Positions 34,208-45,321 of a stretch of DNA of 64,000 bases are shown in pieces. A program made the translations under genes and the position numbers. The stretch lies in assembly GCA_030765065.1 (NCBI GenBank), contig CM060977.1:96427795-96491794 (forward strand), written 5' to 3'. Every line of letters begins with the position of its first letter. Position 1 is the first letter of the stretch. The notes beneath the pieces were generated by a model that did not search any database, was not told the origin of the DNA, and was given only the letters and a program-made list of their open reading frames with translations. Source of the stretch: Deroplatys truncata. Its lineage: Eukaryota > Arthropoda > Insecta > Mantodea > Mantidae.

Positions 34208-35680
34208 CAGGATGTTTCAAAAATAAGGGTATAAGTTCAGGTATGCATTTCCCATATATAGACAATAAAAAACTCAATTACAATATTTGCTCGGAAATGC
34301 TTGGTTTCTGAGTTATGGTCATCAAAACAGTGATATTCTCCGGAAGGCTTATCTTCCCGCAGGTAGTTGCCATGATAGAAGATATTAATGTGACTGTTCA
34401 TTCTGAGGTGAGGAGTACATCAAGTGATGGTTGTTGGTATTCGACTGAGCGACATGTACTCAAATCAGCAGTGGCAGAAGACATGTACAGTAAGGCGGAC
34501 GGTAATGCTGCGCTGACTCATCGTTTGTAACAAGAGATGTACGCACAGCGATGATGTCCATATCGGAAGACATTTGAACGTCTCCATTGCCGTCTGTGCG
34601 CTTATGGGAAGTTTACACCTTCTGGTTTAGGGAGGGGAGGACTGAGATCTACAACTCCAGATGTAGAGGAGGAGATTCTGCATTTTGTGCACACGACTTC
34701 TTCCATCAGTGCACGAAGGTTAGCGTTGCAAGTGAGTGTTCCTCATACGGCTGTCTGGATACTGTTGCGAGAGCAACAGTTATATCTTTATCATTTGCAA
34801 CGTGTGCGGGTCCTGTCACCAGCAGATTACCTTGCTCGATTGATGTTCTGCTAATGGTTCATGCAGCAGTGTGCTACAAATCTGAACTTTCCTTCCTTGG
34901 CATAATTTACAGATGAAGCACAGTTCACACGAGATGGCAATACAAATTTCCACAATCAGCATGCATGGGTGTTGAAAACCCAGATGTAATCGTTCCATCT
35001 CATCACAAAGTGCGGTTCACTCTCAGCATGTGGGCCGCTATTATTGGTGATCGCTTAGTTGGACTCCATCTATTTGTAAACAGACTTATGGGGCAGGAGT
35101 ACACAAACTTCCTGGAAAACGCCATACCTCTGTGTACGAAGGCACTCCACTAAGCATTCGTCAACACGCTCATTTCCTACATGATGGCTCTCCTGCACAC
35201 GTCAGTCGTACCGCTCGCCGGTACTTTAATCGAAGGTTTCCTGATCGATGGATATATGGAAGTGGTCAAATTTCTTGGCCACCACGAATACCTGATTTGA
35301 ACCCTGTTCGATTTCTACTTGTGAAGCCATTTAAAAGTGTTGGTGTATTCGTCCTCGGTACCTGACATGAAATCCCTTCAGAATCCAATTGTGGCAGCTT
35401 GTGCAAATTACACAATATTTCTGGAATTTGGGGCCGTGTTTGCACGGGCATGAGACGTCGATGTGAGGTCTGTATTCAAGCATGAAGTGAGTACCTTGAA
35501 CATCTTCTGTAAAGATAACTGCCTGCGATAAGAACTACGTTCCGTTGGATATCACTGTTTTGAAGGCCATAACTCAGAAACCAAGCATTTCCGGATACAT
35601 GTTGTAATGGAATTTTTTATTGGCTACAAATGTAAAACGCATACCTGAAATTATGCCTTCCATTTTTTAGACATTTTGTT
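34208..35680 (+). mobile_element. DD41D Tc1/mariner-superfamily transposon, broken
   Basis: Ends are inverted repeats. The outermost part is diverged (CAGGATGTTTC...TTCAGGTATGC against its mirror). A 26-bp stretch at the inner edge is identical on both sides: GAAATGCTTGGTTTCTGAG at about 34293 and its complement near 35570. The transposase between them is split. FTDEAQFTRDGN (about 34909) holds the first catalytic Asp. FLHDGSPAHVSRTARRYFNRR and FPDRW...PPRIPDLNPV (35165-35310) hold the second Asp, but the third position reads VRF in that frame, where relatives have LDFFLWG. Spacing of 41 residues between the second and third sites fits the DD41D (rosa-like) group. Several stops and frame changes; inactive. 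Confidence 0.8.
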
Positions 35681-35854
35681 TAAGTAATTTCTGAGTATTC
35701 ATTTGGCATCGCTACAGATGGAATAATGTAGGGATTTCGCTAGATTAAAACATCTCAGAGCATTAAATGATATAGATTTCGCTGTTAATATCTCTCTGAA
35801 GTGTGAATGAAGTAATTAATAAATGCTTACTGTAGAAGAAACCCCAACAAAAAA

Positions 35855-37606
35855 TCTGGTGTGTTACCTCACATGACGTTATCTACTCTTGTACAAACTA
35901 TTTTTACAGACGCTTATTCTGCATATGCTTCATGTTAATCGAAATATCCAGATGTTAATCTTATTGCTAATTTTCTTGTAGATGCAAGGGGAATTGGTAG
36001 GCTTTAAGCGATAGTCAAACACGTTAAGAGCTGGTTGCTATATCGAGTATTCCATTCTCTTTGCATTACCAGAACAAAACAAAATGAAAAACGAATTCCC
36101 ATTTCAGAAAAAGTATAAGTGTTGGAAAATTTAAGGGAGTAACAAACAATGTCTCAAAAATGGTTCACTCAACAAAAAATAAATATGACATTAATTGTGT
36201 ATTTTAACGCGATCTACATTTTTAATTTCTCTACTACGTATAGTAAGTAGGGGAAGTATTGTATTCCAACCAAAATTTCGATACCAAGATTTCACCGGAA
36301 ATACATGTTTTGAGACCCACTGAATCCAAAAAAGCATTTTTGGAAACATGTCCGTGTGTGTGTCTGTGTGTCTGTCTGTGTGTATCTGTGTGTGTGTGTG
36401 TGTGTGTGCAGCATAACTCCGAAACGAACAGTCGGATAAACACCAAACTTGGTATTTATGTTCAGTATCTTCCAAGGATGCGACACGAAGGTTTTCAAGA
36501 AAATCCCCCCACCCCAGAGTACCCATTACATGGAAGATTTTTCGAAAATTTTAATTTTCTCAAAAATGGCTCAAACGATTTTGATTAAAATGTCATATGT
36601 TTAAGATATTTTTATGACAAATGGAATTTATATCTTGAATTTCCTGGGAATATCTCCAAAAGTATTCTTTATTGTGAACGACCTTTGCATAACTGGTAAA
36701 CCATAAGAGATAGACAAAATTTAACTACACAAAAAGTGTAGATCGCGTTAAAATACACAATTTATGTCATATACATTATGTCATAACCATTTTCGAGATA
36801 TTACTTGTTATTCCCTTAAATTTTTCAATACTTATTTTCTCAAATGGGAATTCGTTATTCATTTTTTTTGTCTTGGATATACAAAGAGTATTAATCTGTG
36901 GCATAGGGAATGGTGCTGCACCTAGCAACCAGCTATTAAGAGATATGTATGTGCTTAAAGGCTACTGTATTTCTATATTGCCCTTGTAAATATATATTCC
37001 CCTTATATCTACAAGAAAATTAGCAATAAGATAGTCTGCAAATGTTTATCTCGATTAACATTAAGTAGATGGAGAATAAGCGTTTGTAAAAATAGTTTGT
37101 ACAACAGTAAAGAAAGTCATGTGAGTGTAACACATCAGATTTTTTGTGTAGTAACATTTTGTCTATCTCTTATGGTTTACCAGTTCACAATGAAGAATAT
37201 ATTTGGAGACATTCCCAGAAAATTCATGATATACAGCTTATTTGTCAAAAGAATATCTTAAATATATGATATTTTAATCAAAATCGTCAGAGCCATTTTT
37301 GAGAAAATTAAAATTTTCGAAAAATGTTCCATTTAAGGGGTAATCTGGTGTAGGTGGATTTTCTTGAAAACGTTCGTGTCGCATCTCTGGAAGATACTGA
37401 ACCTAAATAGCAAGTTTGGTGTTTATCCGGCTGTTCGTTTCTGAGTTATGCTGTACAGACACACAGGAACAAACCGACATCTTCCCAAAAATACTTGTTT
37501 TGGATTCAGGAGGCCTCAAACCATATATTTCCGATGAAATCTCGGTATGAAATTTTTGGGTGGAATACAATACTTCCCCTACTTACTATACATAGTAAGG
37601 AAAAGT
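35855..37606 (-). mobile_element. R1-X outer copy, split by an inner R1-X
   Basis: The right end TCTGGTGTGTTACCTCACAT starts it. The X block runs to ACGCGATCTACATTTTT at 36223, and the copy resumes at 37140 with TTTTTTGTGTAGTAACATTTTG and reaches TACTATACATAGTAAGG at 37606. Both ends are present, so this is a full-length copy interrupted by one insertion. Confidence 0.85.
36224..37139 (+). mobile_element. R1-X inner copy nested in R1-X
   Basis: AATTTCTCTACTACGTATAG to GTAACACATCAGA. It has a long CTGT/GT microsatellite at 36353-36408 and an additional ~65-bp X variant near 36900-37000 (CTGTATTTCTATATTGCCC). Five T on the left and six T on the right, the same junction as the copy at 6578-7467. 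Confidence 0.85.
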
Positions 37607-38544
37607 AAAAACATGGGAAGCATAAGTTAAGTATGATTTCTCCGTTAATATACTCGTATAGATTAGAAATACGTTGTGGTGATTTCGGTGTATTAAGTTA
37701 CATGAAATTTCTCTTTCTTCTTCCTGTAGGTTAGTAGGAAAATAGGACTTGAATATAAGGTTACGTTTCGCTCTGATTTTGTAAAGGTTACTTGCAAAAT
37801 AGAATCGATGCACAAATATGGAGTTAATACTAGCTACATTATAGTTAAGCAAACATGATTGTCATTCAGATTAAAAAAAACGAGAAAGTAAAATGACATG
37901 GAAACTATGCCTAAGAATAATGTTGATATGCAATAGGGATTAGGGTAACCACTGCAATTTTTGGAAGTCTTATAATGTTTACTAAATTTATCTTCATCCC
38001 AGATGTGGAAATTACTCTATCGAAACTCTTAATTATTTTGACTTTCCTCCTGTTATTGCTCTATAGTTTGCCATAGAATCGTTATCGACTATCAACTGAG
38101 CCCGAAGGTACGCTATTTTGTATGGTTAACTCCAAGTTAGTACTCTAAACGCTACCCGAGGTGGCGGTTAGTTCGCTAAGAATAGCTCCGTTTAGCTGTT
38201 AACTGAAGGTCGTAATACGAAGAATTTCCGTGACTCCCAGTTAATATCCAATAGGATTCTTAACCGGAGATCGTAAGACCGGCCCTAAGATGTGTAGTAA
38301 AGTAAGCGAAGAATTGTAAAAATTATTATTAAAATTCTTAAAGCAAATCGGGCTTTTTAGCCGTACTCTAAATGATAAACTATCGCTTGACGTTTCGCTC
38401 GACATTCCGGGTGGGCATCTTAAGAGGACACACTTAGCGGCTTCTGAAACTAAGTGTTCATTAATGGGTAACCAACCTGTATTTATACCAGGGACAGTAC
38501 AACGTGCACTACTAATATGATTAGATGACGGTTAGTCATAGCGT
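37607..38544. other. No gene seen; inverted-repeat-rich stretch at 38040-38290
   Basis: Within 38040-38290 there are several short inverted motifs built on TTAACTGAAGG/CAGTTAAT and TTAACCGGAGATCGTAAG. A MITE is possible, but I could not define both ends. No coding sequence. Confidence 0.35.
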
Positions 38545-39301
38545 TACTGGGCCTGGAATTTGGCAATTGCCCCATCGTGTTGGCAACAAGTACTGTTTAG
38601 GTATTCCCGCATTCTGTAGGTGTGGGATGAATGATTTATTAATCATATGGAGATAACTGTTCTGATTAACAGAGCCATCCAAAAAGTATGAGCCAAACAG
38701 ATGCATTTGTATCATTCTGGAACAGATCATGACATGAGGTGGGTTCTGCTCGATTTCTTGAGAAAAATTTGAATTCTCTTTTCCCCAAAAGTAAACATTC
38801 CGACTATGGGAGCTGCAATAAATCGCATATTCGTCTGTGGACTTGACTTTTGACTTCTGAGCCATTCTTTGGAATTGTTGCAGCATCCGACCACAAGCAT
38901 GAACACGCCTTTCCAAATCATCATCTGATAATTCATTGACACTCAATGGACGCCAACACTTCATTTTCAGATCCACTTTAATGTGTTTCCTCGTGGTTGA
39001 TTCCTGTATCTCTAACTCTGAAGCACGTTTCCGTACGGATTTGGCCGGAGATTGCTCGATAGAGTTCTCCACGTCATCACAAAGTCCAAGTTGGTTGATG
39101 TCTAGGCACGTCGTAAACACTGCCCGTTAAAATGCTTTCTTTTTCCAAACTAACAACGTCTTCTTCGTCGGTACTGCTTTCACAAACCGCGTAACGAATC
39201 GTCCATCTCATTTTGAATTGATTTTTCATTAATTGACGCTCATAAACCCACACAGCGGTCACCAAGCGTTCCTCAGTTGCGTAATCGCTTGTATCAGCCA
39301 T
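38545..39301 (-). pseudogene. DD41D-like transposase fragment, C-terminus lost
   Basis: Minus-strand translation begins MADTSDYATEERL at 39301, the usual start of an insect Tc1/mariner-superfamily transposase lineage. It continues DDVENSIEQSPAKSVRKRAS (HTH region), LSDDDLERRVHACGRMLQQF, DEYAIYCSSHSRNVYFWGKE (first catalytic Asp in DEY) and LFGSYFLDGSVNQNSYLHMI. It ends near QHDGA (second Asp, in another frame). Everything downstream, including the third catalytic residue and the right terminal repeat, is missing. About 200 of 340 expected residues remain, with two or more frame changes. Confidence 0.75.
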
Positions 39302-40212
39302 TCTTTCAATATCTTGGCATCAACTGTTTTGCAGTCATATGATTGATTGCGTCAATAACAATCTAACAGCAACAACCGAAGTGGATAACAATGGGTATCT
39401 GACAGGAGAATATATACCAAACCCAGGGGAAAAAAATACTCGCGTAATTTTGAATTTAATATAGGGGTATACGGACTTTGTGCGCACGTTGTAACACGAT
39501 AAATTTTTATGAGAACAGTTTGTAGAAGAAAGAGTATAGAAGGTGACGTGCGTGCAAAGCATCAGATGTTTATTCACAGTTCTTTTTATTTGGTAATGCG
39601 GTTTATCAAATCTGATTTTTTGAATGCAAGAATTTTTCCATGCGGATATGACTGTGTGAGGTACTCTTTAGCTGGCATTTCGCCTGCATGTTGGTGTAGC
39701 AATAGCAAATGGGCGCCTGGAGAAAACAGAATGACTAAACATGGGGTAAAATAAACCTCATCTTCCCAAAGGCACAGAAAGCTTTCTGCCGCAAATGAAA
39801 TGTTTGTAGAAATGCACCTCTCATTTTTATCTTCACGCAATATTTCCACTCATGAATAATAATATATCGCGATATGAGTGTTTCTCATTGGAGAAGGAGA
39901 AAAAGTTTGAAGTGAAGTATTCTCTTCCTCAGAGATTCTCATATGCACTTAAGGAATGTTTTCTGCATATAATTTTATTCACGCTAGCAAATAAAGGAAA
40001 TAAAGAAGAAGGAAATAAACTTCTCGCTATTTTATGACGTCCTGGGCTGATTAGAATATTGTTTAATGTACAATGCTTCACATTTACTTTTCGGCACTTC
40101 AGTGTATTTATCTTCTATTTAATTTTACTGTTTCTATCAATTTTACTACGCTTGAATTACCTTTGTCACCGTTAAAACATTTTTATTCTCTTTACCACTT
40201 CGGTTTCTTATA
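39302..40212. other. No gene seen
   Basis: Short frames only (for example 39509-39754); no motif. The first ~60 bp may be the 5' non-coding part of the transposase fragment. Confidence 0.35.
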
Positions 40213-41492
40213 CAAGGTGTATCTTTATTGGTGTCATATATTTTGGGAACGTGTTCCTGATATAAAAAATGTTAAAAACAGTTCATATGAAAATTAACCG
40301 TTTCGTTGTTATAGGTCAAAGAAGATGCATTCCAAGAGTGAACAGACGGATATACACTACACGTATAGCCGTCAGACGTCAATGCAGCACGAGCAGTGAA
40401 CTTTATGCAGAAAGGTACTCTGACAGGTCATTACTGTGTGGAAGAACATTCGCACGAAATCACCAACGCTTGAGAGAGAATGGCGCATTTGAGAGGAGTA
40501 CTAGGGATGTTGGGAGACCAAGAGCGGTACGAGGCATTGAGCTTAAAAAACGAGTTCTTCGTGCTGTGGATGCAGACCCATCACAAAGCATAAGACGTAT
40601 GGCTGTGAGGGAAAGAATTAGTCATATGACTATCTGGAGAATTCTGCATGAAAGTCTTCTGTACCCGTAACACCTTCAACGTGTGCATGTATTAAATGAG
40701 GCGCACTTTCAGCCAACAGGACGTTTCTGTCAACGCATGTTACAGCAGTGCGCTGTGTTCATCAATTTCCTAGCCTGTATCTTATTCACAGATGAGGCTG
40801 GTTTTACTCTCGACGGTATCTTCAATTTTCATAACACTCATAACTGGGCATTTGAAAATCCTATTGAAAGAACGACAGGAAAACCATGAAATGAGGTTCT
40901 CTCTTAATGTTTAGGGTGGAATCATTCATGATCACCTTATTTGTCCCTACTTCTTCCCTCCGCGTCTGAATGATGCAACTCCGAAATGTGTTGCATCGCT
41001 TAACTGATAATGTGTCTCTAGACATCATCCAACGAATGCAGTTTTTACACGATGGTGCTACAGCTCATTTCAGTATGCTATTTCGTAAGTTTTTTAATGA
41101 TCGATTTCCACAAAGATGGATTGGTCGAGGGGAACCCATTGCATGACCTGCTCGATCGCCTATTTGAATCCAATGGATTTCTTCCTTGGGAACATTTTAA
41201 TGCGACGCCTGCACCTGATGTTGACATTTTGAGAGGACGTATCCAAACTCAATTTGACCAAATATTAAGCACACCAGGAACTATCAAAAGAGTACGCCAG
41301 AGCATGGAACGTAGTCTTACTGCATGCATCGAAGCAAGAGGAAGCCACTTCGAGCAACTTTCTAGCTTTCGATTTTGTGTTGTAACTCTGAAATAAATGG
41401 TTTTCAGACCCATGTTCATATGGACTTTTGTTACTGTTTTGATATCTGGAACACATCCCCCAAATATGTGACACCAATGAAGATACAACCTT
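40213..41492 (+). mobile_element. DD41D Tc1/mariner-superfamily transposon with ~100-bp TIRs
   Basis: Left end CAAGGTGTATCTTTATTGG is matched by the right-end complement AAGGTTGTATCTTCATTGG. The repeat extends inward for about 100 bp (CATATATTTTGGGAACGTG against CACATATTTGGGGGATGTG). TA flanks both ends (40211-40212, 41493-41494); TTATACAA is also present on both sides, so a longer duplication cannot be excluded. The 1280-bp length suits a single-gene transposon. Confidence 0.8.
40335..41396 (+). pseudogene. DD41D transposase, broken
   Basis: FARNHQRLRENGAFERSTRD and VGRPRAVRGIELKKRVLRAV form the linker and HTH region. MTIWRILHESLLYP follows (about 40625). FTDEAGFTLDGIFNFHNTHN carries the first Asp (about 40790), FLHDGATAHFS the second (about 41045), and YLNPMDFFLG the third (about 41165). 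C-terminal RVRQSMERSLTACIEARGSH ends near 41350. All three acidic residues survive, with 41 residues between the last two, but the parts lie in different frames and stops intervene. Confidence 0.8.
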
Positions 41493-41496
41493 TATA

Positions 41497-42888
41497 CAAG
41501 AAGGCTCACACAAACCCTTGAAGTTAGTTTATACCGGACAGCACGGATGTCAAAGGTTTTGCCTAAGCAGAACTGCAAAGGGGACTCCATACCGACAGCA
41601 AGGAGACCCTGTGTCAGTAATTTATATCACAATAATGTAAATGCCAGAGTGATTGTAGTGTAAATAAGCATTATTGTGTGACATTGATTTGAGATGTTTG
41701 TTAATTATAAGCATTGTTAGCAAATAAGTTTACACGGCCTCACTGAAACTGACAATAAGAGCGGATAACAATGAGCAAGGGGGTGAGTTGTTTATCAATT
41801 ATTAGAGACAAGCAAACGACGTCAGATTGGCGCGCTTTTCTTATAAATGGAGGGAATATCTTCTTTCAAGCATATGTTTTCGTAATTTTGATTGGATATA
41901 AAAATAGACGTTAATGTTGGCGCGTTTTATTAACCAATAGCAGCTCGGTTATAATCTTTAGGCATATTAGGGTGTGGGAGTATATAAAGCTAAAGCCTGA
42001 GGCAAGTATTGACCAGTTCAACAAAATCATCCACGCGTTAAACGTCGCTCAGTTCATCAGAATCGTTCGCGAGTTACACGTCGCAATTCTACAGAATCTC
42101 TCGCGTCGTAAAGTTAGTTATAAATGTGAAATACGCAAATTAATAAAGTGCGGCAAATAAGTGATTATAATAACATTAGAAAAGATAACAGTTTCAGTCT
42201 GGCGTGTATCAAAAGTCAATATGTGAAATTGAATAATGTGTGACGACAATAAAAGTGTAAAAACAAATTCTTTTATCAGTGTTATCTTTCAGTAACAAAT
42301 TCTTTCCGTTTACACACCCTGTTCAAGAGATGTGCTCGACCGAGAAATAATAGTTAGCCGGAGGACAATGAACCCAACATTCAAAGTAGTAAAACAATAA
42401 CAGGCGCTCAGAAATAAGATAACGAAGTGACCGCAACAAATTGGCTCCCATACGTGGTGCAGATAAACATGAAGCATCTTCCAACTACTAACAAACCATT
42501 GACTTCAACCCTAAATGAAAGACCAATGCTTGATAACGAACACTTTAACTGCTATTACTGGTCCCAGTGATCATTCGGTAAAGAAACTGCCTGCTATATA
42601 AGTTCTTCCAGTTCGATTACCGGCTGGGCTCCAGAAATTTGTCTTTAAACAAAAACATTTCAGGCTTTGCCCAGTCTGGCGTTTGAATGTGACAGTACCT
42701 GTGTGTATCGGGGTATTATCGGTTATTTAATAAGCAATTCGCTCACCAATAAGAATTCAGAATTGCTGCTTGACGCAAACCTGAGCACAGGTGCTAGGTC
42801 GTTTAGTTCCATGACAATTAATCTACAATCACAATATATTGCACCAGATGGTGCCGTAAAGTTAACGAGATTAAACAAAATACTATTT
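41497..42888. mobile_element. Second copy of the CCAGGTGGCC element, split and truncated
   Basis: Left part 41497-41609 (TTTATACCGGACAGCACGG, GAACTGCAAAGGGGACTCC) and right part 42512-42888 (TAAATGAAAGACCAATGC to GAGATTAAAC) align with 27460-27925. An LTR-like insert separates them. The left end was replaced by, or lost next to, the DD41D element, and the right end is cut by an R1 copy. Confidence 0.7.
41610..42507 (+). mobile_element. LTR-like insert B with ACCC duplication
   Basis: Begins TGTGTCAGTAATTTATATC and ends CATTGACTTCA. ACCC flanks both sides (41606-41609, 42508-42511), and the empty site can be read from the intact relative at 27550 (GAGACCGCTAAATG). It aligns with LTR A up to GCAACA at 42438. 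A primer-site-like TGGCTCCCATACGTGGTGC and about 47 bp follow before the TTCA end. Fossil of about 900 bp. Confidence 0.7.
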
Positions 42889-43016
42889 TATTACCCTCTC
42901 CACTGCGTATAGTAAACGGGGAAGTATTGTATTTCACCCAAATAATCAATACGGAGATTTCACCGGAAATACATGTTTTGAGGCCTCCTGAATAAAAGAA
43001 ACACTTTTAGAAAAAG
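42889..43016 (+). repeat. R1 left-end fragment
   Basis: ACCCTCTCCACTGCGTATAG, TTTCACCGGAAATACATG and GAGGCCTCCTGAATAAA, stopping at the microsatellite position. Confidence 0.8.
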
Positions 43017-43313
43017 TTAGAAATCGCCAGGGACCCAAGAATATTTTTGTGCTTTCCCTGGGTGGGTCATTTGTGATTTTTTTCAGGGTCAGAGTTCTGG
43101 AGATTTGTGGGTAGGGTCGGGAGGTGGTTGATGCGTTCGATCCGGAAACGTTAAGGATCCGCCAGTGCTTGCGCCCTGATTGACCTTCGGGTCTCCCTTC
43201 AAACCAACCTTCCTGGATCACAGTAGAGGCATAAAGGGCCGTTATGGCCAACTTGTGGTGCTCGGTCCCGGGTTCGCGGGCCGCTCCCTTCGTCTCCTTA
43301 AATTTACCGTTAC
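43017..43313. other. Unclassified GC-rich segment
   Basis: About 300 bp that is clearly more GC- and CpG-rich than the rest (for example GGTCCCGGGTTCGCGGGCC near 43263). Frames exist on both strands but show no motif. It lies between two R1 left ends and may be part of another mobile element. Confidence 0.4.
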
Positions 43314-43317
43314 CTTT

Positions 43318-44253
43318 AGTGGCAGTATTTTATATCACAACAATAAATGCCAGAGTGATTATAGTGTAAATAAGCATCATTGTATGACATTGATTTGAGA
43401 TGTTTGTTAATTATAAGCATTGTTAGGAAATAAGTTTACACGGCCTCACTGAAACTGACAATAAGAGCGGGCAACAATGAGCGAGGGGGTGAGTTGTTTA
43501 TTAATTAGAAGAGGCAAATAAATGACGTCAGATTAGCGCGCTTTTCTTAGAAATGGAGAGAATATTTTCCCTAGAGCATATGTGTTCGTAATTTTGATTG
43601 GATATAAATATAGACGCTAATGTTGGCGCATTTTATTAAGCAATAGCAGCTCGGTTATAATGTTTAGGCATATTGGGGTGAGGGAGTATAAATTCCATGC
43701 CACAGACGGGTAACGCGTAGTTTGACAGAATAATTCACGAGGTAAACGTCGCTCAGTACAATAGAATCATACAAAGGTTATACGTCACACAGTTTAAGAG
43801 AATCGTTCACGCGTTATACGTCGTGCAATTCAACAAAATCTCTCGCGTCATAAAATTAGCTACAAATGTGAAATACGCGAATTAATAACGTGCAGTAAAT
43901 AAGTGATTATAGTGATATTAGAAAATATAACAGTTTCAGTTGGGCGTGTATCAAGAGTCAATATGTGAAATTAATTCATTGTGACGGTAATAAAGGTGCA
44001 AAAACAAATTCTTTTATAAGTGTTATCTTTCAGTAACAAATCCTTTCCGTTTACATACCCTGTTCAAGAGATATGCTCGACTGAGTAGTAATAATAGCTA
44101 GCCGGTGGACAAAGAACCCAACATTCAAAGTAGTAATACAATAACAGGCGCCCAGTAATAGATAACACGAAGTAACCGCGACAAATTGGCTGCCATATGT
44201 GGGGCAGATAAACATGAAGCATTTTCCAACTACCAACAAATAATCATACTTCA
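43318..44253 (+). mobile_element. LTR-like insert C with CTTT duplication
   Basis: Starts AGTGGCAGTATTTTATATC and ends TAATCATACTTCA. CTTT flanks both sides (43314-43317, 44254-44257). It aligns with insert B over its whole length and with LTR A up to CGCGACA. The primer-site-like TGGCTGCCATATGTGGGGC lies about 65 bp before the end. Fossil of about 935 bp. Confidence 0.7.
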
Positions 44254-44936
44254 CTTTTACCACACTCTCTACCAAGTACCTAGTAGGAAGGGAAGGTATT
44301 GCATTCCAGCCAAAAATTCGACGAGAAACATAACCGGAAAAACATGTCCCGGAGCCCTTGTATCCAAAGAGAAAACAATTAAAAATGTATCTCGAGTGTG
44401 TGTAAGCGTGTGTGTATGTGTCTGTGAACAACATAATTCAAAAAGAAAATGTTGGATAAATAGAAATCTTGGTATTTAAGTTTAGTGTCTTCCAAAAATG
44501 CGACACACAGATTTTCAAGAAGATCCTCACTCCAAACTAACCTTTACATGCAAAGAATTTTGATTTTCTAAGAAATTATCAAAATACAATGTATTTAACT
44601 TGTAAACATCAGATAGTATGCAAATATTGAGTTTTCTGGGTATAGCTTATGAAGTCTCCTACACTCCAAACGAATTTTGTATATCTTGTAAATCAAAGAG
44701 TACAAAAAATGTAAATATCTTTAGAAAACTCAACTTATTTTATATGACTTATTTCTGGCATTAACATTTTCAAAATATCCGTTATAATTGGTTTGAATTA
44801 TTCAACACCTTATCACCATTTTAGCGTTTTCGCTATTCAGTTGTTTATCGCAATGCCATGGAAAGAGTACGGATTTCAAGGCCAGCATATGGTGGCCGTC
44901 TTTTAACATTTGACTGTAGTTCAGGTTTTCTGTATC

Positions 44937-45285
44937 CCCTTTTTTCTTTCTTTCCTTCTTTTTACGTGGTTTTATTGCGGGGAATTTCTTAGGAGATACT
45001 GATTGATCAGCGGGTGGCAAACAACTAGCCTTTTAGGTCTCATTCCTGTAATACACCATCTTGCTTCGTCACGTGTCCACAGAGGCATGTATACAACAAC
45101 TGTACCTCTGCTTCCACATGCACTGGCCAGATTTCACTAGAGTACCGTACAGTCTGCTTTCAGTTTCTGTGGATAAATGGAAGAGCATTCGTTTTACCAT
45201 CTATTTTTCTGTTTTACCATTGTTTTAGATTTAAGTTGGAATTTTGGTTCCTATTATTGAATATGCTGTATGATATTTACCTTTT
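44937..45285. other. Unclassified insert in R1
   Basis: About 350 bp interrupting the R1-Y motif between TGTATC and CTAAAACGAAATG. It starts with a pyrimidine-rich run (TTTCTTTCTTTCCTTC) and has no recognised coding or terminal repeat. Likely another retroposed or DNA element. Confidence 0.4.
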
Positions 45286-45321
45286 CCTCTTGTACCTAAA
45301 ACGAAATGTGTAATTGAAGCA

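Noticed and set aside
41610-44253. Inserts B and C as the two LTRs of one element
   Set aside because: Each has its own target duplication (ACCC and CTTT), and R1 and the 925-bp element continue between them.
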